Source of the DNA: an uncultured Bacilli bacterium
GTDB lineage: Bacteria > Bacillota_I > Bacilli_A > RF39 > UBA660
Assembly: GCA_910587325.1 (NCBI GenBank)
Contig: CAJUKB010000007.1
Location: forward strand, 1-58,863
Length of the DNA: 58,863 bases
Direction of reading: 5' to 3'
Position 1 is the first letter of the stretch. Every line of letters starts with the position of its first letter. Positions 44,330 through 52,729 of the stretch are shown here, piece by piece. Position numbers and translations under genes: made by a program. A model generated the notes under the pieces. It saw only the letters and a list, made by a program, of their open reading frames with translations, did not search any database and was not told the DNA's origin.

Positions 44330-44545
44330 CTTTTTAAGTGCGATTATTACTTCTTTGTTATGGCAGTTTATGCCGAGAAAACATTAAACTTTTAGGGGTA
44401 TAATGTGATAGGCTGATTTTAGCTTTGCTAATTGTAGCTGATTCTCAGCCATATTATCACATTATCGGTACCTGGAAGTTTGATGGCAAATTGGAATAAC
44501 TGTCACTCTTCTATTTTAATCGCACATTCTTTTTAAGTGCGATTA
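44330..44545. repeat. 17-base direct repeat flanking a structured intergenic segment
   Basis: CTTTTTAAGTGCGATTA occurs at 44330-44346 and 44529-44545. Between them lies a large imperfect inverted repeat (44400-44465). AATCGCAC at about 44517-44524 also mirrors GTGCGATT at 44537-44544. No open frame is present in this 360-base gap. Confidence 0.7.
44400..44465. repeat. large imperfect inverted repeat
   Basis: ATAATGTGATAGGCTGA (44400-44416) is mirrored by TCAGCC (44445-44450) plus TTATCACATTAT (44454-44465) with four unpaired bases. TAGCT/AGCTG inside the loop could form a further stem. It may be a structured RNA, an operator, or the core of a small mobile repeat. Confidence 0.65.
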
Positions 44546-44569
44546 GCACTTTATAATTGACAGTGCTAA
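44543..44569. promoter_or_regulatory. CIRCE operator (HrcA site) of hsp20
   Basis: TTAGCACTT and CAGTGCTAA are separated by exactly nine bases, matching CIRCE (TTAGCACTC-N9-GAGTGCTAA) with one change per arm. HrcA bound here would cover the promoter and release it on heat shock. Confidence 0.88.
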
Positions 44570-44585
44570 TTATTGGTGCTACAAT
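44557..44585 (+). promoter_or_regulatory. hsp20 promoter
   Basis: TTGACA (44557-44562), 17-base spacer, TACAAT (44580-44585). The -35 lies within CIRCE. Confidence 0.85.
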
Positions 44586-44667
44586 GTAATTGTAAAAAGA
44601 AAGTATACTTTTTACTAGTATTGTGTATTCTATTTATAGTAAGTAAAAGAAAGGAAGATTGTTAAAT

Positions 44668-45075
44668 ATGATGATGATACCAAGAAGAAATAATTTTGAT
44701 TTGTTTGATGATTTGTTTAAAGACCCTTTTTTTACAAATCATGAAAATAAAGTGATGAAAACAGACATTAAAGAAAGTGAAAACGGCTATGCCATTGTAG
44801 TAGATTTACCAGGATATGATAAAGAAAACATTAAAATTGATGTAGAAGAAGGGTATTTAACCATTCATGCTTCTATATGCGAAGAAGATAAGGAAGAAAA
44901 CAATGGAAAGTTTGTAAGACGTGAAAGATATTTTGGAGAATGTTCTAGAAGTTTTTATGTTGGAGAGAAAATCGAAACCGAAGATGTAAAAGCTACTTTT
45001 AAAAATGGAACTTTGAAATTAGAAATTCCTAAAAAAGAAATAACAGAAAAGAAATATGTTCAAATAGAAGATTAG
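44668..45075 (+). CDS. Hsp20 family small heat-shock protein
   Basis: A 135-aa chaperone with the alpha-crystallin domain (VVDLPGYDKENIKIDVEEGY; FVRRERYFGECSRSFYVGEK) and the conserved ATFKNGTLKLEIPK block. It holds unfolding proteins under stress. A CIRCE element over its promoter indicates HrcA control. The ATG at 44668 follows AAAGGAAG at 11 bases; a TTG at 44659 is too close to it. Confidence 0.93.
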   Translation: MMMIPRRNNFDLFDDLFKDPFFTNHENKVMKTDIKESENGYAIVVDLPGYDKENIKIDVEEGYLTIHASICEEDKEENNGKFVRRERYFGECSRSFYVGEKIETEDVKATFKNGTLKLEIPKKEITEKKYVQIED

Positions 45076-45086
45076 AAAAACAAAAT

Positions 45087-45117
45087 ATACTTCCTACTAA
45101 AAAAGGAGGTATTTTTG
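45087..45117 (+). terminator. hsp20 terminator
   Basis: ATACTTCCT (45087-45095) pairs with AGGAGGTAT (45104-45112) with one G-U pair, followed by six T. Confidence 0.8.
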
Positions 45118-45207
45118 TTATAAAATACATTTTTGAAGATAATTTCAAAATAAGATGAAAAATCGTTTCTTTTTTGCTATAATGAATCCAATAAGGTAGT
45201 GGTATTT

Positions 45208-45780
45208 GTGTTGCAAGTGAGTAGAGCAAACAACTTAAAAATTCCTAAAACTATAGAAAATATTTCCAATAATTTGAATAGTGTAGAAGATAAAATGGCA
45301 GTAAAAAGAGCCATTGCTATTGCAAATGACGAAAAGTTTTCTTCTAATGAAACTATAGTAGATGATGAAGAATTAAAAAGAACGCAAAAAATTCCGTTTA
45401 ATGCCAATGATTTAATTGTGATTACTCATGTAAAAAAATTAGGAGCCTATGTCATTGCAGTAACTGAAAAATCTCCTAAAAAATTTAGAGGTGTCTTTGT
45501 AAATCGGATGCAAAACTATTGTTTGGATACATTAGAATATTTATTAGAAGCCAATTTTATTCGTATGGATAGTATCGAAAACAAGAAAAAACGAGAAGAA
45601 TACCAAAAAGAAGCTATTGTAAAATTAAAGTTATTAGGATATATTTCCATGGTCGCAGAAACTTCTAGTTGTATTTTAAAGCGGCAATACAAGGAGATTA
45701 CTAGACAGCTTGCAGAAGGAATCAATTTAATCAGTGCTTGGAAGAAAAGTGATGATGAACGATTTCGCAAGAAAAGTTAG
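45208..45780 (+). CDS. Avd-like four-helix-bundle accessory protein of the DGR
   Basis: The last 115 residues match the Avd/S23-type four-helix bundle: KKLGAYVIAVTEKSPKKFRG, MQNYCLDTLEYLLEANFIRM, KLKLLGYISMVAETSSCILK and YKEITRQLAEGINLISAWKK. In diversity-generating retroelements Avd binds the reverse transcriptase and is needed for mutagenic copying. An N-terminal extension of about 75 residues is longer than usual. The start is uncertain among GTG 45208, TTG 45211 and GTG 45217. It lies 70 bases upstream of the template repeat on the same strand. Confidence 0.85.
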   Translation: MLQVSRANNLKIPKTIENISNNLNSVEDKMAVKRAIAIANDEKFSSNETIVDDEELKRTQKIPFNANDLIVITHVKKLGAYVIAVTEKSPKKFRGVFVNRMQNYCLDTLEYLLEANFIRMDSIENKKKREEYQKEAIVKLKLLGYISMVAETSSCILKRQYKEITRQLAEGINLISAWKKSDDERFRKKS

Positions 45781-45850
45781 GATTTTAGGTTGAAAAGCCT
45801 TTAATTAAGAAGAAAATTTATTTTTAGTGTGCTGTTTGTGCTCACGTGGT

Positions 45851-45927
45851 CGCGCGCGTTGTTAACTAAAATGGTAATAGAAATTGGAACAATGTTAACA
45901 AACGGAAAGGTGGAGTTCGTCCCGATT
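45851..45927 (+). repeat. DGR template repeat (TR)
   Basis: This 77-base segment is repeated at 47440-47516. The copies differ at 12 positions, all of them A in this copy (26 A in total); all 51 C, G and T positions match. It reads as Asn-rich codons (AAC, AAT) in the target frame, as expected of a TR, but includes one TAA (45867-45869). The region to 46144 is non-coding and probably the rest of the template RNA. Confidence 0.95.
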
Positions 45928-46144
45928 CACTTTTGAAGAGATTTTTATAAATCTAGAAAACAGGTTTGAGAAATTTATTTTAAGTAAAATAAATCCATAT
46001 TGTAAAGTGAAGGAATTTTCTTCTTTTCTATTTGCTAAAGAAATTTCTAGGCAATAGAAGAATATAGAAACACTTGAAAAATGTTACCAACGAAATAATT
46101 TTCTTTGGAATGTTTAGAGTGTTTATTTTTTTTAAGAGGAGTTT

Positions 46145-47158
46145 ATGAAGTTAGAAGAAATATTTACGTTTGAAAATTTATATGAAGCGTATAAAAATTG
46201 TCGTAAAGGAAAGCAGCACAAAGAAGAAGTTATTCGCTTTGAAACAAATTTAGCAGTTTATCTATATAATATACAAAAAGAACTATTGACTAAAAAATAT
46301 AAATTAGGAAAATACAAAATCTTTAAAATATATGAGCCAAAAGAAAGAGTGATAGAGGCGCTTTCTTTTAAAGATAGAGTGGTTATCCGCTGTTTTTGTG
46401 ATATTACTTTAAAACCTAAAATAGAAAAGAAATTAATTTATGATAATGTAGCGTGTCGTAGGGGAAAAGGAACACATTTTGCTATACAAAGATTACATTC
46501 TTTTTTAAAAAGAGAATACTAAAAAGAAAAAAACAATACGTTTTATTTTCTAAAATGTGATATTAAAAAATATTTTCCAAGTATAAAGCATGATATTCTA
46601 TTATGTCTTTTAGAAAGTGTAAATTTTTCTAGTGATGAAATGTGGCTCATCCAAAAGTTAATTCAAGAACAGCCGAATCTTTCTAAACAAGGACTTCCTT
46701 TAGGGAATCAATCAAGCCAGTGGTTTGCTTTATTTTATTTAAATAAAGTAGACCGGCTTATAAAAGAAAAGTTAAGAGTTAAGTTTTATATTCGATATAT
46801 GGATGATATGATTTTGATTTCACGGGATAAAGACTTTTTAAAAAAAAGTAAAATTGAAATTCAAAATTTATGTTTAAAAGAACTTGGCTTGGAATTAAAT
46901 TCCAAAACGCAAATTGGTTTAGTCAAAAATGGAATTGATTTTTTAGGCTATCGTCATATCGTAAATGAAAAAGGAAAAATTGCTGTAAAATTAAGACAAT
47001 CTTCTAAAATAAGAATGAAAAAACATTTAAAAACGATGTATAAACTTTACGATAAACAGATTGTGGACCAAACATATGTAGAGGTTAGAAAAAATGCCTT
47101 TTACCAACATATTAGAAATACTCAAGAGAAAAAAACTTGGAAAGAAACATTAAAATAA
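46145..47158 (+). pseudogene. DGR reverse transcriptase with one in-frame stop
   Basis: Translation from ATG 46145 (AAGAGGAG upstream) gives a 337-codon reverse transcriptase interrupted by TAA at 46520-46522. Frame and homology continue on both sides: KERVIEALSFKDRVVIRCFC before, and motif A FLKCDIKKYFPSI, the DGR hallmark QGLPLGNQSSQ and catalytic YIRYMDDMILIS after. The stop lies just before motif A. In a DGR this enzyme copies the template RNA, misreading adenines. A single nonsense change separates it from a working gene; readthrough or base-call error are alternatives. Confidence 0.88.
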
Positions 47159-47236
47159 TCGTTAAATGAACGTCTAATTTACATTAAAATGCCAAAATCA
47201 GAAAAAATGTGATATGATTAAAATAGGTGAATGTAT

Positions 47237-49321
47237 ATGGATTTTACATTATTAACAGAAGAACAAATTTTTGGAGATAACCAGATCGATGTATTAAAAA
47301 AGTTTGGTACAAAATGTGCTATTAGTGATTTTGCTATTTTATTAGGAGGATATGTTGACTCTGATTTTTATACAAGTGAAGGGGAAACTTTAAAAAATCG
47401 TACTGGTTGGTGGTGGACCAAAACACCTTATGATAATGACGCGCGCGTTGTTGACTGAAGTGGTAATAGATGTTGGTACTATGTTGACGATCGGAATGGT
47501 GGAGTTCGTCCCGCTTTACCTTACTCTGTAATCTCTTCCATCTCCACGAACAAAGTGAGTGGGGCAAATGGTATTGTAGAAGTAGAATTTGGAGAATATC
47601 CTCAAACGATTGCTTCTAATACAATTTCACAAGAATTAGAACGACTTTATCAAAATGGAAGATTAACAAAAACAGGAAAACAATATACTCTTGATTCCGT
47701 TCATTATGATAAATATGATACAGATTTTCATCCTCGTAATTTTGATGAATACGAGTATAACGGCAAAAAATATATTCGTTTTGTAGGTGATTATAATGGT
47801 AAGGGTGAAACTTTATCTGATGGAACTAAAGTAGAAGATGGAAAACCTTATTGGATACAAGTAGAAGATATCAAATGGTTAATTTCTGAAAAAGAAAATA
47901 TTGCCCTTGCTAAAAATATTCTAGTGGCAGGAGTACAATTTAATAAAGAAAGTAATTATAAAGGAGATTTTGAAAATACCACTTTAGGGAAATATCTAAA
48001 AGATGTTTTTGCACAAGATATACAAAAAGTTGGAAATTTCACATCTACTCTAATAGAAAATATAAAAAGAAGGAAAACTAAAATACAACAATTAAATCCT
48101 GATACAACGGAAGAAGAAAAAAGAAGAAAATTAACAGATACGGAAAGAATTCACAATTGGATTGAATCAGGACAATCCGTTTTATTGCGTGGCCCATCAG
48201 GTATAGGAAAAACCGAAAGAATTAAAACTTTATATCCTAATTTGATTTATATTAAATTAACCAATAATATGTTTCCTGAAAAAGTAGTAGGTTCTGTAAA
48301 TTTACAAACAGGGCAAAGTATTCCTCCTGATTTTGCTAAACAAGCAATGCTCACTTGTGCTACAAAAGAAGAAAAGAAATTAGTAGAAGAAAATATTCAA
48401 AATATTTATGCTTTAGCAGATACGATTTATGAAAGAAGCAAAACAAATCAAGAAAAAATTGTTATTTTATTAGATGAACTTTTGAATGTAAAGCCAGCAG
48501 TACAATCTTTAGTTTATACTTTGGTATTGAATAGATTTGTAGAGATAGGAAAGGGTTTAAAACTTCCGGATAATGTTGTCATTGTAGCAACTGGTAATCA
48601 AAAGAAGTATTCAACTGTTGCAGAGGATTTAGCAGAGCCTTTAGAAAAACGTTTTGATCATATTTTGGATATGGAGCCAAAAGTAGGAGAATGGATTTAT
48701 GAATACGCTATTCCAAATAAAATACATCCTACGGTGATTGGATTTATACTATCGTATTATTTAAAGAATGGAAAAAATGAAGATATAGACAAGATGGGTT
48801 ATTTTTATGAAGAACCAGAAGTAGGAGAGAACCAACCGGATAAATATGGTTGTAATGGAAGAACAAATGATCCACGTGGATGGGTATCGATATCGGATAC
48901 TTTATATTCTTTTGAGCGTGATTTAACAAATGGCAAATTTATTGGCAAAAATGTGGAAGATATTTTAGAAGTTTCTATTGGGACTAAACTACGAACTTTT
49001 TGGACAAGAGAATTCTTTGCTTTTTATAATATTCCAACTTTATCTGTTGAAGAAGTAGTAAATCATAGTTATATAGAAGAAGATTTGCCACAAGATAGCA
49101 ATGAACGTTTTGCTTGTCTTATGACTTTGTTGCAAGCAAATGAAGAGGAAATTAAACCAGTACGAGAATTTATACGAAAATATTGTGATAAAGAATATTT
49201 AGAGACATTTGAATTATGTTGGATGGGAACAGAGCCAAAACGTATAGAACAAATTATGGAATTAAAAGCACTTGAGAGTAGTTCTACAGTAAAAGTAGAG
49301 GATGAGGTAAAAAAATTATGA
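47237..49321 (+). pseudogene. DGR target: N-terminal variable lectin-like domain fused to MoxR-type AAA+ ATPase; TGA inside variable repeat
   Basis: One frame of 694 codons, broken only by TGA at 47456-47458 (codon 74). Residues about 1-100 resemble the C-terminal half of DUF6273/formylglycine-enzyme-like (C-type-lectin-type) folds: TGWWWTKTPYDNDARVV before and GGVRPALPYS after the variable residues. Residues about 105-230 (EVEFGEYPQTIA, YWIQVEDIKWLI) resemble the usual N-terminal half, so the fold looks permuted. Then follows an AAA+ ATPase: Walker A GPSGIGKT (about 319-326), Walker B VILLDELLN, sensor VVIVATGNQ. The ATG at 47237 follows AGGTG. It overlaps the next gene (ATGA). Confidence 0.85.
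47440..47516 (+). repeat. DGR variable repeat (VR)
   Basis: Aligns to the template repeat without gaps. Template A changed to G at six, T at five and C at one position. It encodes residues about 69-94 of the target. The invariant 3' part GGTGGAGTTCGTCCCG would be the initiation region of mutagenic homing. One A-to-G change produces the TGA at 47456-47458. Confidence 0.95.
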
Positions 49322-49707
49322 ATAAGGAATTGATAGAACTTCAATTAGGAGTAAGAGCAACTTGTGTTGTCATTTTAGATGGAGATTATGATAAACTTGG
49401 CCAAACGGTATTTATGCCGGCCAATATGAGTGATGCCAATTTATATGGGAGTCCTTTAGAAAATCCTTTGTTTAAGGAGCAAATAGAAAAAGTATCTCAT
49501 AATGGAAAAATAACTTACTTTGTAATTCGTGGTATGGATGCTATTCCGATTGATATGCAAAATCGTTATATAGAACTTATTAAAAATCGTGAATTTCATG
49601 GGTATGTTTTGCCTTCTAATGTCATCATTGTTTTAACAGTACACAAAAAAGAAGATTTAAAAAAGATTTCGAAAGATTTGTATCATTTCTGTGTGGTTGC
49701 TTTTTAG
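49318..49707 (+). CDS. small degenerate AAA+-like protein
   Basis: The 129-aa protein overlaps the target gene by four bases. Its second half (ITYFVIRGMDAIPIDMQNRY, then LPSNVIIVLTVHKKEDL) lines up with the Walker B to sensor-1 part of the neighbouring ATPase (IVILLDELLNVKPAVQSLVY; LPDNVVIVATGNQKKYS). It has no Walker A and the acidic Walker B residues are replaced. It may be an inactive partner subunit. The relation is seen by eye only. Confidence 0.65.
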   Translation: MNKELIELQLGVRATCVVILDGDYDKLGQTVFMPANMSDANLYGSPLENPLFKEQIEKVSHNGKITYFVIRGMDAIPIDMQNRYIELIKNREFHGYVLPSNVIIVLTVHKKEDLKKISKDLYHFCVVAF

Positions 49708-49716
49708 GAGTGTATT

Positions 49717-51102
49717 ATGAGCGAACAAATGAAATTAAGTCGTTACACTATACAACTATTACTTACGAGATATCCTCTTTTTGGCAGTGATTTAGCTTCC
49801 ATAACGATTGAATTTAATGAGCATTTAAAATACCATACCGCTGCAACTGATGGGAAAAAAATTTATTTAGACCCAAATTATTTTGCAAGTTTGAATGGTG
49901 AAGGAAGACTTTTTGTACTAGCACATGAAATTATGCATATTAAATTTCTTCATCACTTACGTTTAGAAAGAAATGGAATTAAAAGAGATTTAGAAATTTG
50001 GAATGAAGTAACAGATGCTATTATTAATGCAAACTTAGAAAGAGATGGATTTAAAATTCCAAAAGGATGTGTTAATATTCCAAGAGCTTTACAATATTCA
50101 GCAGAAGAACTTTATAATATTTTAAAAGAACAAAAAGAAGAGAATAAATCAAAAGCAGAAACTAGCGAAAACTCTTCTAATAACGGAGAAAACGAAAATA
50201 CATCTTCGAATGAACAAGATATTTTTAGAGATGACCATAGTATGTGGGAAAAGGCTTTTGAAGAATATAAAAATTCTACAACTCATGATAAAGAAGAGAA
50301 TAAATCGAAAACAGAAAATAACGAGGACCATTCTTCTCAGAGTAAAAAAGAACAAGAAATCAATGAAAATCAAGAATTTATAGAAAACCGGCAAGAACGG
50401 ATAAAAAAAGTCAAAGAAAGTTATGAACGTATGCGACAAGGAGCTTTGAAAAAAGTAACGGAAAATAACCATGCTTCTGCTATTTCTTTAGGTAATGTTG
50501 GGAATGAAAATAACTCTATTGATTGGAAACTATTACTTCGCCGTGAAATTGAAAAAGAAGAGACGATTTGGACACAAAGAAGAGGAATTTTAGAAAACAA
50601 TTATGCGTATCGTTTAGAAGAAAATGAAATGGAAGAGGAAGCAGAAAGTGAAGTATTGATTGATGTATCTGGTTCTGTAAATTTAAACTTAGTAAAATCA
50701 TTTTTGAGAATCGTAAAGCCAATACTTAAATCTTCTAAATTAAAAGTAGGTTGTTTTAATACAAAGTTTTGGGGTTGGGTAGATATTAAGAGTACAAAAG
50801 ACATTGACAATTTTACAATATCAGAAGGAGCTCGTGGCTCTTCTGCTAATGGAACTGATTTGGATTTGCCTGTTCGTTCTTTCTCTAAAAAAAGAGAAGT
50901 AAATAAACTTATATTTACAGATGGTTATCCTTCTTTTGGTTGTATGCCAAAAGATGATTTAAAAGGAGAAAATGTAATATGGATTGTGTATGGAAATAAA
51001 GATTTTCATCCTTGTTGTGGTAAAGTCATTCAAATTACAGAAGAACAACTAAAGCGATTGAATGCTTTAGAAGAAACGGATTCTTATGGAAAATCTATAT
51101 AA
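49717..51102 (+). CDS. metallopeptidase-like/VWA protein (DUF2201 type)
   Basis: The N-terminal domain (about 1-150) has a zinc-peptidase motif, LAHEIMHIKFLHH (HExxH). A low-complexity Glu/Asn/Ser linker (about 150-250) follows. The C-terminal VWA domain (about 310-450) has the MIDAS motif VLIDVSGSVN and IFTDGYPSFG. MoxR ATPases commonly pair with VWA proteins, and this gene follows the ATPase-lectin fusion directly, so the three genes probably form one complex. Confidence 0.85.
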   Translation: MSEQMKLSRYTIQLLLTRYPLFGSDLASITIEFNEHLKYHTAATDGKKIYLDPNYFASLNGEGRLFVLAHEIMHIKFLHHLRLERNGIKRDLEIWNEVTDAIINANLERDGFKIPKGCVNIPRALQYSAEELYNILKEQKEENKSKAETSENSSNNGENENTSSNEQDIFRDDHSMWEKAFEEYKNSTTHDKEENKSKTENNEDHSSQSKKEQEINENQEFIENRQERIKKVKESYERMRQGALKKVTENNHASAISLGNVGNENNSIDWKLLLRREIEKEETIWTQRRGILENNYAYRLEENEMEEEAESEVLIDVSGSVNLNLVKSFLRIVKPILKSSKLKVGCFNTKFWGWVDIKSTKDIDNFTISEGARGSSANGTDLDLPVRSFSKKREVNKLIFTDGYPSFGCMPKDDLKGENVIWIVYGNKDFHPCCGKVIQITEEQLKRLNALEETDSYGKSI

Positions 51103-51203
51103 TATAGAAATGTCTTCTTTAAAAAAAGTGTAAAAATACGTAAAATATGGTATTATAGGTAATATATAAATGTTATAGGGGTTAATAAGAAGGGATGTAG
51201 TGG

Positions 51204-52529
51204 ATGAAAGATGTAACAAAAATTCGCATAATCGCGATGATTACGAGTATTTTAATACCAATTTTACTTGTTTTTTGTATAGTAGGGTTTCATAGCAATG
51301 AACTTGTTTTAGTTTCCATCCATTTTGTATCATTTTTACTTTTGTTTCTTTCTACAGCTATTTTTTTGTTGTGTTTGTTTTTATTGTTGAAAAATAAGAA
51401 AAAACAAAAAAGAATAAAGAAGAGAAAAGAAAAAAAAGAACAAGTTGGAAAATTATCAAAAGGAAAAAAAATAGTTTTTATTATTTTTATAAGTTTGGAA
51501 ATTTTGGGTAGTAGTATATTTTTAATTCTTTTGTATAGTCCGTTTAAAGGATTTCGTGAATGGCTTATTTCTTCTGCTATGGCAACAATGAGTCATAAAT
51601 ATTTAGCTACTTGGTTTTATAGTGAAGAAGAAATTAACAAAGTATTGGAAGCAAATCAATTAGTTGAACAGATTGAAGATACGGATTTGGATTCTATTAA
51701 TCCAAATAGCCCTTTTAATAGAGATGATTATGAAAATGAATATGAACGAGATATTTTTACTTTAGAAGATGAAAGTGCACCTTATAAAATTATTCCTATT
51801 TCTAGAAAAAATTTTGAAGGTTATTTGGCAGTGATTTACGACCCAGCAAGAATCAGTGTTGTCTCTACAAAGTATTTAAATAGCGTTGGGCAATACGTTA
51901 CCGAAATGGCTGCAGACAATAAGGCGTTACTTGCAATTAATGGTGGTGGATTCTTAGATGAAAATAAAAAAGGGACAGGTGGAGTTCCGGATGGTGTTTT
52001 AATTAAAAATGGGAAAGTTTTATCGGATAGACCTTATAACACTTCGGGTGGAGTGATTGGATTTACGAAAGAGAATAAATTGATTTTAGGCAAAATGAAT
52101 GCAAAACAAGCACTTGCAAAAGGAGTAAGAGATGCGGTTTCTTTTCGTCCATTTTTAATTGTAAATGGTAAAAAATCATTCACTAAAGGAAATGGGGGAT
52201 GGGGAAGTGCTCCTAGAACAGCAATAGGACAAAGAAAAGATGGAATTGTTTTAATGCTTGTTGTAGATGGAAGGACCATTCAAAATCCGGGAGCAACTTT
52301 AGTAGATATTATGAATATACTTTATAATTATGGAGCTTATAATGCTACGAATTTAGATGGAGGGACATCAAGTGTAATGGTTTTGCCAAAAGAGGAAGCG
52401 AGCCAATATATCTCTGAAAAAGAAATGACTTCTCATTGTAAAAAAGGGTATTGCTATATTAATGATGTTGTAAATGGGAGTGGTGCCCATGTCACAAGAC
52501 CTGTTGTAAGTTCCTTTGTTGTAAAGTAA
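51204..52529 (+). CDS. membrane-anchored phosphodiester glycosidase (NAGPA domain)
   Basis: A 441-aa protein with three N-terminal membrane helices (about 8-28, 33-60, 88-112) and an outside NAGPA-type domain (about 205-441): LLAINGGGFLDE, TSGGVIGF, APRTAIGQRKDG, MLVVDGR and ATNLDGGTSSVMV. The family includes the human uncovering enzyme and bacterial proteins thought to act on cell-wall sugar phosphates. It has its own ribosome site (AAGGGATGTAG) about 100 bases after the VWA gene and is probably not part of the DGR operon. Confidence 0.88.
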   Translation: MKDVTKIRIIAMITSILIPILLVFCIVGFHSNELVLVSIHFVSFLLLFLSTAIFLLCLFLLLKNKKKQKRIKKRKEKKEQVGKLSKGKKIVFIIFISLEILGSSIFLILLYSPFKGFREWLISSAMATMSHKYLATWFYSEEEINKVLEANQLVEQIEDTDLDSINPNSPFNRDDYENEYERDIFTLEDESAPYKIIPISRKNFEGYLAVIYDPARISVVSTKYLNSVGQYVTEMAADNKALLAINGGGFLDENKKGTGGVPDGVLIKNGKVLSDRPYNTSGGVIGFTKENKLILGKMNAKQALAKGVRDAVSFRPFLIVNGKKSFTKGNGGWGSAPRTAIGQRKDGIVLMLVVDGRTIQNPGATLVDIMNILYNYGAYNATNLDGGTSSVMVLPKEEASQYISEKEMTSHCKKGYCYINDVVNGSGAHVTRPVVSSFVVK

Positions 52530-52602
52530 AAAATATTTGATAAAGATGCTCTTTTGTGATAGACTAAGGTTGTTGATAAAAAAGTTAACATCTTTGTTTT
52601 AT

Positions 52603-52679
52603 GGCCTGTTGGTGAAGAGGTTTAACACGCCACCCTCTCAAGGTGGTATTCACGGGTTCGAAACCCGTACAGGCTACCA
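52603..52679 (+). tRNA. tRNA-Glu (anticodon CUC)
   Basis: Acceptor GGCCTGT pairs with ACAGGCT (first pair G-U). Anticodon stem CCACC/GGTGG holds loop CTCTCAA, giving CUC. T arm CGGG-TTCGAAA-CCCG. Discriminator A and CCA encoded. Confidence 0.93.
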
Positions 52680-52691
52680 TTTATGTGTTTT

Positions 52692-52717
52692 AAAGCCTTT
52701 ATTTATTGGCTTTTTTT
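52692..52717 (+). terminator. terminator behind tRNA-Glu
   Basis: AAAGCC (52692-52697) pairs with GGCTTT (52708-52713), followed by T. Confidence 0.7.
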
Positions 52718-52729
52718 ATGTTAAAAAAT

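Noticed and set aside
46145..47158. Group II intron or retron as the source of the reverse transcriptase
   Set aside because: There is no maturase domain, no intron RNA ends and no retron msr/msd. The LGNQSSQ motif and the adjacent template/variable repeats identify a DGR.
47231..47458. Reading TGA as tryptophan (Mollicutes code) to mend the DGR target
   Set aside because: TGA ends several intact genes in this window with ATGA overlaps or terminators (26024-26026, 49319-49321, 56182-56184, 6428-6430), and TGG is used freely for Trp, so TGA is a stop here.
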